A program made the translations under genes and the position numbers. From Spirochaetaceae bacterium (GTDB taxonomy: Bacteria > Spirochaetota > Spirochaetia > SZUA-6 > Fen-1364), in contig PLNO01000001.1 of the NCBI GenBank assembly GCA_003141795.1, positions 1 to 7,546 of the forward strand: 7,546 nt of DNA, given 5' to 3'. The notes beneath the pieces are model-generated. The model did not search any database and was not told the DNA's origin. It saw nothing but the letters and a program-made list of their open reading frames with translations. This document shows, one piece after another, positions 1-5,472 of this stretch. How positions within the stretch are numbered: the stretch's first letter is position 1; every line of letters begins with the position of its first letter.

Positions 1-113
1 AGACGTTGCTCCATCTTGTCGTCACGCAACAGGTGGGGTCCAGCGGACGCTTACGTGCCGACCCTACACACCTCCCACAGTATTCAGGTCCCCCGCAAGA
101 CGTCTATGTGGAA

Positions 114-396
114 ATGTCAATGGCGAGTACGACCGTGGACGAAGAGGGTACGGACGACATTCAGCAATGAACCACGAAGCGAAAGGCGCGCTGGTGCTCA
201 GCACCGTCAAAGGAGAGTACGCGCATCCAGGAGGTCGCGCGGCATGATTGCTTGACGCTCCCTGAGAGTGAGGACTGGAAAAGGTTCTTCTTCCCGGGCG
301 CCGAGAATGCATGGCGAGCCTGCCCCCAGGGACGATGAGGCTTTGCATGAAGAACAGGCAAAGAAGTTGATGCAGAGGATCGAGGGCTTGGTCATA
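114..396 (+). pseudogene. IS3-family orfA (helix-turn-helix subunit) remnant, frameshifted
   Basis: Three pieces resemble the small helix-turn-helix protein OrfA of IS3 elements. A possible N-terminus in frame 3 (ATG at 114 or 120) ends ...DEEGTDDIQQ at a stop at 168-170. Frame 2 from 167 reads MNHEAKGALVLSTVKGEY, close to the usual NEAKGALVLS..KGE start, and stops at about 245. Frame 3 near 270 reads DWKRFFFPGAENAWRACP, matching the DW..RF..GAENALR.RP block. Frame 1 from about 319 reads PAPRDDEALHEEQAKKLMQRIEGLVIDM, matching the leucine-zipper-like end of OrfA. At least three frame changes are needed, and the central part of the helix-turn-helix region appears deleted. No functional product is expected. 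The family likeness is from memory of the motif, not a search. Confidence 0.65.
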
Positions 397-706
397 GACA
401 TGGCACATATTGGATGTGGGCGTGACGGCTGGGCGCACCGTGTTGCGGTGATCGACTGCCACGACCGTGATATCATCGGATGGGAGTTGGCCCTACGCGG
501 CAGGACCAACGACGCTGAGGTCCAAAGTGCAATTCTCACAGCGGATAGCTTGTGTGGTGCAACGACAGGCGGCCGCATCAATCACTCGGCACCACGAACA
601 AGAGATTACCCAATTCAAGAACGGCCGGCGGTGGATTGTAAGATGGGTACATTATAAGACGCATATACCAGACAAAGTGTTGATTGACTTTGACGATATG
701 AGTCCA
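397..706 (+). pseudogene. IS3-family orfB transposase (DDE integrase core) remnant
   Basis: In frame 1 the segment DMAHIGCGRDGWAHRVAVIDC followed by HDRDIIGWELALRGRTNDAE (about 397-519) matches the start of the rve/DDE catalytic domain of IS3 OrfB, including the first catalytic Asp of the D-[MT]-[AT]-H-I motif. It is joined directly to the end of orfA, so the OrfB N-terminus is missing. After about 520 the match is lost. In frame 2 the segment RRWIVRWVHYKTHIPDKVL (from about 626) faintly resembles the RWI..YNT.RPH.AL end of OrfB, which would imply another deletion and frameshift. The second Asp and the Glu of the DDE triad are not visible. The core match is strong; the C-terminal match is tentative. 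Confidence 0.65.
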
Positions 707-788
707 ATGCCAATCCTGGCTCGATTGCGGCCGTGAAAGTTTGTTTTTCCGACCTGTAACCATGCAACAGTCTATGCAAAAGTCCCTA

Positions 789-816
789 TTGAAAATCGTC
801 AATCCCATGTTATACT
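789..816 (+). promoter_or_regulatory. Sigma-70-type promoter with extended -10
   Basis: TTGAAA (789-794) is a good -35 box. It lies 16 bp before TATACT (811-816), which is preceded by TG at 808-809, giving the extended -10 TGTTATACT. The expected transcription start is near 823, so the regulator mRNA would carry a leader of about 180 nt. This is the best promoter I see in the window, and it could drive the regulator and, by read-through, the genes after it. Confidence 0.6.
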
Positions 817-832
817 GTTCAATAGTTGAACA
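816..832. promoter_or_regulatory. Perfect palindrome (probable operator) at the -10/+1 region
   Basis: TGTTCAATAGTTGAACA is a perfect 7-3-7 inverted repeat that begins at the last base of the -10 box and spans the expected start point. A bound dimer there would block polymerase, so it is a natural repressor operator. The winged-helix protein encoded from 1003 is the obvious candidate to bind it, as an inference from position only. A partial copy of the sequence lies at 1658-1674. Confidence 0.5.
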
Positions 833-849
833 TTCGATGTGACTCACAG

Positions 850-983
850 CTCATCATTCAAACCGCGAGGGAGCGAGCTTCGGCGGCCCCTTGGGCAGAT
901 GAGAATTCGGTATTGCCGTGCGCATTGCGATTGCCATCGCATGCTGAGCCGTCATGCGCACGGCAAGGTGGCTTGTAGCCACC
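850..983 (+). promoter_or_regulatory. Structured 5' leader with consecutive RNA stems
   Basis: Three perfect pairings follow each other between the promoter and the regulator start. CTCATC (850-855) pairs with GATGAG (898-903). TTGCCGTGCGCAT (913-925) pairs over 13 bp with ATGCGCACGGCAA (954-966) and encloses a 6-bp hairpin, TGCGAT/ATCGCA (926-931 with 936-941). GGTGGCT (967-973) pairs with AGCCACC (977-983) around a TGT loop. The second and third stems abut exactly, so they could stack. The inner hairpin can also grow to 9 bp using 922-924 with 942-944, which competes with the 13-bp stem. No U-run follows, so this is not an intrinsic terminator. It matches no riboswitch class I recognise. 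Confidence 0.45.
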
Positions 984-988
984 ACTGA
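899..988 (+). other. Possible 29-aa Cys/His-rich leader ORF
   Basis: An ATG at 899 opens a 29-codon frame that ends with TGA at 986-988, 14 nt before the regulator start. The predicted peptide has four Cys (6, 10, 12, 26) and six His (9, 13, 19, 21, 28, 29). It runs through the 13-bp stem and the following hairpin, so translation would change the leader fold. The Shine-Dalgarno match ahead of it is poor (TTGGGCAG directly before the ATG). The Cys/His richness may simply reflect the TGC/CAT content of the inverted repeats. It is listed because its position fits a leader peptide or coupling role; expression is unproven. Confidence 0.2.
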
Positions 989-1002
989 AGATAGCAAAAC
1001 TT

Positions 1003-1563
1003 ATGGAAGCAATTGAACGCGAACTTGACCTTCTCGAGCGCATTTCATGCCAAGCAGATAGCGTACATCAACGCGATCTTGCACGTATCGTAGGGATGTC
1101 GCTCGGAATGACAAATGCAATCGTCAAACGACTCGTACAGAAGGGATGGCTCACTATCCGCAAGGTGAACAACCGAAATGTCGTGTACGCCGTATCCCCT
1201 GAAGGCATCGAACAGATTTCGCGACGGAGTTTCCGATACTTGAAGAGGACAATCAAGAATATTGTGTGCTATCGTGACGCGATAGAAACATTTGTGCGGG
1301 GCGTAAGCGCCCATGGCTATCGAGGTCTTGTGCTCGTGGGCACGAGTGACCTTGATTTTATCGTAGAACACGCGTGCGGTGTAAGTCGCATGGAATACGT
1401 CCGTGACGATCGAAAGATCGAGGCTGCCGGTGGGGACCGTAGTTGGCTGTTCGTCCTCTACTCGGAGAACTACATTCCGGACGAAGAGGAAAAGAGCACT
1501 TGGCCCAACGTTGCATTTCTACAAGAAATCGTGGGTGCAGCTCAGAGCGTTGTCAAGGCGTGA
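1003..1563 (+). CDS. Winged-helix transcriptional regulator, EPS-operon type
   Basis: This 186-aa cytoplasmic protein has a winged helix-turn-helix at its N-terminus. The HTH lies at about residues 22-48 (HQRDLARIVGMSLGMTNAIV, then KRLVQKGWL) and the wing at about 51-66 (TIRKVNNRNVVYAVSP). This arrangement resembles the MarR-like regulators found at the head of exopolysaccharide operons. Residues 80-186 form a second domain with a beta strand and glycine turn, YRGLVLVGTSDLDFIVEHA (107-125), suggesting a small Rossmann-like sensor; I do not recognise its ligand. The ATG at 1003 has only a weak upstream GAAG (987-990), so translation may be coupled to the leader. The gene is first after the promoter at 789 and its operator-like palindrome, so autoregulation and control of the downstream cluster are likely, though inferred. 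The exact family and target are unknown. Confidence 0.75.
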   Translation: MEAIERELDLLERISCQADSVHQRDLARIVGMSLGMTNAIVKRLVQKGWLTIRKVNNRNVVYAVSPEGIEQISRRSFRYLKRTIKNIVCYRDAIETFVRGVSAHGYRGLVLVGTSDLDFIVEHACGVSRMEYVRDDRKIEAAGGDRSWLFVLYSENYIPDEEEKSTWPNVAFLQEIVGAAQSVVKA

Positions 1564-1657
1564 CCACGGGCGGCGAATAGCTCATGCTGCACCCGCTGTA
1601 CGTATAGCTGTGAGCCTCTGGACTGAGGGAGAGCGGAGAGAAGCAGTCTAATGAAAG

Positions 1658-1674
1658 GTTCAATAGCAAGTTGA
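1658..1674. promoter_or_regulatory. Partial copy of the operator palindrome
   Basis: GTTCAATAG (1658-1666) is identical to nine bases of the palindrome at 816-832. It is followed after CAAG by TTGA, so the second arm is present but displaced and incomplete. It sits in the 208-bp gap before the methyltransferase gene and could be a second, weaker binding site. No convincing -10 box accompanies the nearby TTGACA (1709-1714). A chance match is possible. Confidence 0.2.
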
Positions 1675-1771
1675 TTGATGAAGATGTTGCGACTTGTCGG
1701 CTGGAGCGTTGACACTTGTACTGACAGACTGCAGTGGGCGAAGAGAATGCTTGATTCGAAAGGGAGAGTAC

Positions 1772-2584
1772 ATGAAAGGGTACAACGGCTGGTTGACTCG
1801 TTCGGCCTTCAGCAGTGAGGCCTACAGAGCTATCCTGTTGGAGATGGAAGCCTATCAGCTTGAGTTTGTCGGTCGATCGACGGCATACCAGAATGGATGG
1901 CTTTCACTGCAGGGGACGAACCTATTCAGCTCAGACTACCTATCGGTATTCAGTCGGCCGTATGAGTATCCGTACGTGTTCTCGAATCTGCCAGCTGGCG
2001 GAAATCTCAAGATCCTTGACGTTGGTGCTGGCTATTCGTTTTTTCCCTTTTTTCTACGAGACAAAAACTACGATGTAACGTGCTTGGATATTCTCGATTT
2101 GAGGCACTATTATGCCGACACCAAAATAGAGTTCGTTCGGGACGATATCTGCACTTTTTCTCCAGCCATGACTTATGATGTCGTATATAGCCTCAGCGTC
2201 ATTGAACACTTGGAAAACCGAGAAGCAGCGGTCAAGAATATGATTCGACTTCTCAAGCCGGGTGGTACGCTCATTCTGACTTTTGATTGTGATTTGGGCC
2301 AGCCGCAAACGGCGAATTCTCCCGACTACAGCACGCTTGCTTCCCTTTTGACGCTGCTTCTGGAGCATTTCCCGCATCAACGTGTATCGTTGAGCTTGTT
2401 GCGTGATTCTGGCCTGATTACAACTGGTGACTTTCTAAACTCCAGGTGGCGCCTTCCCTGGCGCCCTGTCACTCCAGCAAAAAATGGCAGGCTAAGGCGA
2501 ATATTGCATACCATGGATTCGATTCAGGACCGTTTGACCATACCGGATATCGGCGTCTTTCTCAGCACTTGGAAGTCGACGTAG
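1772..2584 (+). CDS. Class I SAM-dependent methyltransferase
   Basis: This 270-aa protein carries the standard SAM-binding series. Motif I is ILDVGAGYSFFP (81-92), and the acidic end of strand 2 is CLDILDL (104-110, D106). VRDDICTF (122-129) contacts the adenine side, the motif-IV-like YDVVYSLSVIEHL is at 135-147, and LKPGGTLILTFD is at 161-172. This is the Methyltransf_11/23 pattern. The start is placed at the ATG at 1772 because AGGGAGAG (1761-1768) lies just upstream; an in-frame TTG at 1694 would add 26 residues and has no such site. No signal peptide or membrane segment is seen. The acceptor is unknown. Within a glycan cluster, sugar O- or N-methylation or chain-end modification is a reasonable inference. 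Two TTTTTT runs (2039-2044, 2048-2053) fall inside motif I. Confidence 0.85.
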   Translation: MKGYNGWLTRSAFSSEAYRAILLEMEAYQLEFVGRSTAYQNGWLSLQGTNLFSSDYLSVFSRPYEYPYVFSNLPAGGNLKILDVGAGYSFFPFFLRDKNYDVTCLDILDLRHYYADTKIEFVRDDICTFSPAMTYDVVYSLSVIEHLENREAAVKNMIRLLKPGGTLILTFDCDLGQPQTANSPDYSTLASLLTLLLEHFPHQRVSLSLLRDSGLITTGDFLNSRWRLPWRPVTPAKNGRLRRILHTMDSIQDRLTIPDIGVFLSTWKST

Positions 2585-2654
2585 TCCGGCATATGAAGAC
2601 GAGATTCTCGGGCATCTTCACCGTTCAAGGCTGGCGCTATAGGGGAAGGACGAG

Positions 2655-3533
2655 ATGAAAGGAATCATTCTTGCAGGGGGAAGCGGTACACGGCTCTATC
2701 CGGTAACACGAGTCGTTTGCAAACAGCTTCTTCCCGTTTATGACAAGCCACTGATTTATTACCCGCTTTCTACGCTCATGATGGCCGGCATTAGGGACAT
2801 CCTCATCATTTCGACTCCACAGGACGTCCCTCGATTCGAGGAGCTTCTGGGGGATGGTCATCAACTCGGCCTTTCCTTGACCTTCGAGGTGCAGCGGGAG
2901 CCGCGGGGAATCGGTGAAGCATTTGTCATCGGGAGAAGATTTATCGGTAATGAGCCCGTCTCGCTCATGCTGGGCGACAATATACTCTTTGGGCATGATT
3001 TGCAGAAAATGCTCCGCACGGCTGCCGAGCCCCGCGCAGGTGCGACGGTATTTGGGTACTACGTGAACGATCCTGAGCGATACGGAGTTGTAGAATTCGA
3101 CAACAGGGGAAGTGTCCGGTCGATCGAAGAAAAGCCTGTTCATCCTAAATCAAACTATGCCGTGGTTGGCCTGTATTTCTATGATAATACGGTCGTGTCG
3201 ATTGCTGAGACTTTAAAGCCTTCTCACCGCGGTGAGCTCGAGATCACCGACATCAACAAAGAGTACTTAAGAAGAGGGCAACTCACCGTTCAGCTCATGG
3301 GTCGTGGATTTGCTTGGCTCGATACGGGGACGCATGATTCTTTGTGCGATGCTACGAATTTTGTCAGAACAATCGAGGATCGGCAGGGCCTTAGGATCGC
3401 CTGCATAGAGGAGATAGCGTTTCGCCTCGCGTACATCACTGCGGATCAGCTCGTTTCAATTGCGAAGCCAATGGCGAAATCGGGTTACGGTGAGTATCTT
3501 CTCAAGCTGGCAGCAGCTGGTTCTGTGGACTAG
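2655..3533 (+). CDS. rmlA: Glucose-1-phosphate thymidylyltransferase
   Basis: This 292-aa enzyme joins glucose 1-phosphate and dTTP to give dTDP-glucose and pyrophosphate, the first step to dTDP-rhamnose and other dTDP-6-deoxysugars. It shows the nucleotide-binding loop [12 protein letters not shown] (8-19), [10 protein letters not shown] (23-32), LGDNILFG (106-113), IEEKP (157-161), GELEITDIN (193-201) and WLDTGT (221-226); length is normal for the family. A strong site, AGGGGAAGGA (2641-2650), lies 4 nt before the ATG. The thymine-side loop reads [13 protein letters not shown] (78-90) where the common form is AVQPSPDGLAQAF; the Gln and Gly are kept. rmlC follows after 5 nt, but rmlB and rmlD are absent here. 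The function is clear; slightly altered nucleotide or sugar preference is only a possibility. Confidence 0.93.
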   Translation: MKGIILAGGSGTRLYPVTRVVCKQLLPVYDKPLIYYPLSTLMMAGIRDILIISTPQDVPRFEELLGDGHQLGLSLTFEVQREPRGIGEAFVIGRRFIGNEPVSLMLGDNILFGHDLQKMLRTAAEPRAGATVFGYYVNDPERYGVVEFDNRGSVRSIEEKPVHPKSNYAVVGLYFYDNTVVSIAETLKPSHRGELEITDINKEYLRRGQLTVQLMGRGFAWLDTGTHDSLCDATNFVRTIEDRQGLRIACIEEIAFRLAYITADQLVSIAKPMAKSGYGEYLLKLAAAGSVD

Positions 3534-3538
3534 GACGC

Positions 3539-4165
3539 ATGCCCTTTACCTTTCGGAAACTGGAGTTTGATGGGCTCGTTCTTGTAACACCTAAGATTTT
3601 TGACGATGCAAGGGGACTCTTCTTTGAATCCTACCAGAGGTCTATTTTTTCCGAAAACGGTTTACCGGACACGTTCAGACAAGACAATGTGTCCCGATCG
3701 ACCCATGCGGTGTTGCGGGGCCTTCATTTCCAGCTTCCGCCGTACGAGCAAGGGAAACTGGTAGGCGTTCTTCAAGGACGGGTGTGGGACGTTGTCGTCG
3801 ACATGCGGAGGAGTTCGGAAACTTTCGGGAGATGGACGGCAGTAGAACTCGATGACCGCAAACGCGAAATGCTTTTCGTTCCGCCAGGATTCGCTCATGG
3901 TTTCGTCGTATTGTCGTCGGAAGCCCTTTTTGTGTACAAATGCACCAAGGAATACTCCAAGGACCATGAAGGGGGAATACGCTGGAATGATGCAGATCTG
4001 CGGATAGCGTGGCCAATCTCAGTGCCAGTGGTGTCCGAAAAGGATCAGAAGCTTCCAAGCTTCCGCAACGCTCGCCATTTCGATGAAGGCGAAACGAGAA
4101 CTAATTCGCCACAACATGAACAGGATGAACGCACTAGTGACGGGGGAGAGCAAAAACGATCATGA
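3539..4165 (+). CDS. rmlC: dTDP-4-dehydrorhamnose 3,5-epimerase
   Basis: This 208-aa cupin-fold enzyme epimerises C3 and C5 of dTDP-4-keto-6-deoxyglucose, the third step of dTDP-L-rhamnose synthesis. Family marks are FDDARGLFFESY (21-32), RQDNVSRS (47-54), LRGLHFQ (59-65) with the catalytic base His63, VVVDMRRSSETFGRW (85-99), VPPGFAHGF (114-122), FVYKCTKEYS (131-140) with the active-site Tyr133, EGGIRWND (144-151) and SEKDQKLP (166-173) with Asp169, the expected His partner. The family core ends near residue 178; about 30 charged residues follow (rich in E, D, R, Q), a tail that is not part of the typical enzyme. The AGGA at 3532-3535 overlaps the rmlA stop, and the gene's own stop overlaps the next start (ATGA at 4162), so translation is probably coupled. 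Confidence 0.93.
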   Translation: MPFTFRKLEFDGLVLVTPKIFDDARGLFFESYQRSIFSENGLPDTFRQDNVSRSTHAVLRGLHFQLPPYEQGKLVGVLQGRVWDVVVDMRRSSETFGRWTAVELDDRKREMLFVPPGFAHGFVVLSSEALFVYKCTKEYSKDHEGGIRWNDADLRIAWPISVPVVSEKDQKLPSFRNARHFDEGETRTNSPQHEQDERTSDGGEQKRS

Positions 4166-5469
4166 AGGTAACAGTGTTTGGCGCAGGTTATGTTGGATTG
4201 GTGAGCGCTGCAAGTTTCGCACAACTTGGCAATGACGTTCTCTGTCTTGAGAATGACGCAGAGAAACTGCAGAAACTGCGTGAGGGAGTTCTGCCGATAT
4301 TCGAGCCCGAGCTCGCTGAGCTAATGGCGGCGAACGTTGAGAGTGGCCGTCTGAGATTCACTGACAACGCCAACGCGGGGATTGATCACGGTGATGTCAT
4401 GTTCATTTGCGTTGGCACTCCGCAAGGGGAGGACGGTAGGTCAGATCTTTCGCAGGTCGAGAGTGTTGCGCGACAAATCGCAAGCCACATTACAAAGAAA
4501 GTCCTGATAGTCGAGAAATCCACTGTGCCCGTCAATACGCATCAATGGGTGTCTCGAACAATTCGCCGGCATGTAAAGAGCGATGCAGAGTTTGAAGTAG
4601 CTTCCAATCCCGAGTTTCTGCGAGAGGGTACCGCGGTTCATGATTTTTTCCATCCGGATCGAATCGTCGTCGGAGTAGAGAGCGGGTGGGCCGAGAATCT
4701 TCTCAGGAGCCTCTATGAGCCATTGACCTCCCGCGGAACAGAGATTCTTGTCACCAAAGTTGCTGAGGCGGAGCTCATCAAGCATGCATCTAATTCCTTC
4801 CTTGCTCTGAAGATTTCGTTCATTAATATGGTTTCTGAGCTTTGCGAAAAAACAGGAGCTGACATAAAGCGTGTCGCGAAAGGCGTGGGGATGGACCGCC
4901 GAATAGGCGAAAAATTCCTGCAGGCAGGGATCGGGTACGGAGGCTCGTGTTTTCCCAAGGACCTGCAAGCATTCATCCGAATCGCGCAGGACAATGGAAT
5001 GGAGTTTGAGTTGCTGAAGGAAACGGAGCGGATCAATCGCTGCCAGCGCGAACGATTTGTGAAGCTCATCGAGGAAGTCTTGTGGATCAACAAGCATAAG
5101 ACTCTCGCTGTCTGGGGGCTGGCCTTCAAAGCGGATACGGACGACATAAGGGAAGCGCCTTCCTTGTTTGTGGTCGGGCAATTATTGAGGGCAGGCGCAA
5201 AGCTTTCCTTGTTTGACCCAAAGGGATCAGCGAATTTTCGAAGATCGTATCCTGAAAGTGACTCGATTTCCTACTTTACCGACAAATACGAGGCTGCTCG
5301 AGGGGCTGATGCACTCATTGTATTAACGGATTGGAGCGAGTTTATCGAAGCAGACCTCTCGAAGGTGAAAAGCCTCCTTGCGCTTCCCATTCTGATAGAC
5401 GGACGAAACATTTACGAACCTGCCACTATGGCGAGCCTGGGGTTCGAATACTACAGCGTCGGACGATAG
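4162..5469 (+). CDS. ugd: UDP-glucose 6-dehydrogenase
   Basis: This 435-aa enzyme oxidises UDP-glucose twice with NAD+ to UDP-glucuronate. The N-terminal Rossmann motif is FGAGYVGLVSA (6-16). FICVGTPQ (81-88) and KSTVPVNT (119-126) are typical, SNPEFLREG (148-156) carries active-site Glu151, and IKHASNSFLALKISFINM (206-223) carries Lys207 and Asn211. GYGGSCFPKD (258-267) holds the nucleophile Cys263 and Asp267. The C-terminal UDP-binding domain shows WGLAFKADTDDIREAPS (318-334) and IDGRN (412-416). All catalytic residues are present and the length is typical. GGGGGAGAG (4142-4150) lies 11 nt before the ATG, which overlaps the rmlC stop by 4 nt. The product feeds the decarboxylase encoded 3 nt downstream, so the pair makes UDP-xylose. 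Confidence 0.95.
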   Translation: MKVTVFGAGYVGLVSAASFAQLGNDVLCLENDAEKLQKLREGVLPIFEPELAELMAANVESGRLRFTDNANAGIDHGDVMFICVGTPQGEDGRSDLSQVESVARQIASHITKKVLIVEKSTVPVNTHQWVSRTIRRHVKSDAEFEVASNPEFLREGTAVHDFFHPDRIVVGVESGWAENLLRSLYEPLTSRGTEILVTKVAEAELIKHASNSFLALKISFINMVSELCEKTGADIKRVAKGVGMDRRIGEKFLQAGIGYGGSCFPKDLQAFIRIAQDNGMEFELLKETERINRCQRERFVKLIEEVLWINKHKTLAVWGLAFKADTDDIREAPSLFVVGQLLRAGAKLSLFDPKGSANFRRSYPESDSISYFTDKYEAARGADALIVLTDWSEFIEADLSKVKSLLALPILIDGRNIYEPATMASLGFEYYSVGR

Positions 5470-5472
5470 ACA

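Larger units (their letters stand above)
114..706 (+). mobile_element. Degenerate IS3-family insertion sequence remnant
   Basis: Fragments of both IS3-type reading frames occur in order on the + strand but in three frames and with internal deletions. The order is an orfA start-like segment, an orfA middle segment, then an orfB segment with the integrase-core signature CGRDGWAHRVAVIDCHDR, then weak similarity to the orfB C-terminus near 620-706. I could not identify terminal inverted repeats or a target-site duplication, so the limits are those of the recognisable coding remnants, not true ends. The element is too decayed to move. It lies just upstream of the promoter of the polysaccharide operon, which is common at the edges of such clusters. 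The IS3 assignment is firm; the subgroup is not determined. Confidence 0.75.

Noticed and set aside
1..113. C-terminal end of an upstream gene in frame 3
   Set aside because: The frame is open from the window edge to 170, but the residues resemble nothing I know, and the last part is better read as the start of the decayed orfA.
850..983. c-di-GMP (GEMM) or other known riboswitch in the leader
   Set aside because: A CAAACC and nearby stems recall GEMM-I, but its other conserved blocks (the CGCAAAGCC segment and the second-stem receptor) are not found. No other class I know fits.
967..990. Intrinsic terminator at the GGTGGCT/AGCCACC hairpin
   Set aside because: The stem is only 7 bp and is followed by ACTGAAGATAGC, with no U-run.
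1012..1017. Further TTGAAC half-sites (also near 2201, 6465 and 6492)
   Set aside because: They are single six-base matches inside coding sequence without the second arm, so chance explains them.
1408..1421. CGATC-GAAA-GATCG hairpin in the regulator gene
   Set aside because: A short palindrome within coding sequence with no associated signal; probably incidental.
1709..1740. Promoter at TTGACA before the methyltransferase
   Set aside because: A perfect -35 hexamer, but there is no recognisable -10 at 16-18 bp spacing (CAGTGG or similar).
1694..1771. TTG start giving a 296-aa methyltransferase
   Set aside because: There is no ribosome site ahead of it, whereas the ATG at 1772 has AGGGAGAG immediately upstream and the added residues show no domain.
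4441..5181. Long open frame on the - strand opposite ugd (246 codons)
   Set aside because: It is the mirror of a clearly conserved dehydrogenase gene and shows no recognisable motif of its own.
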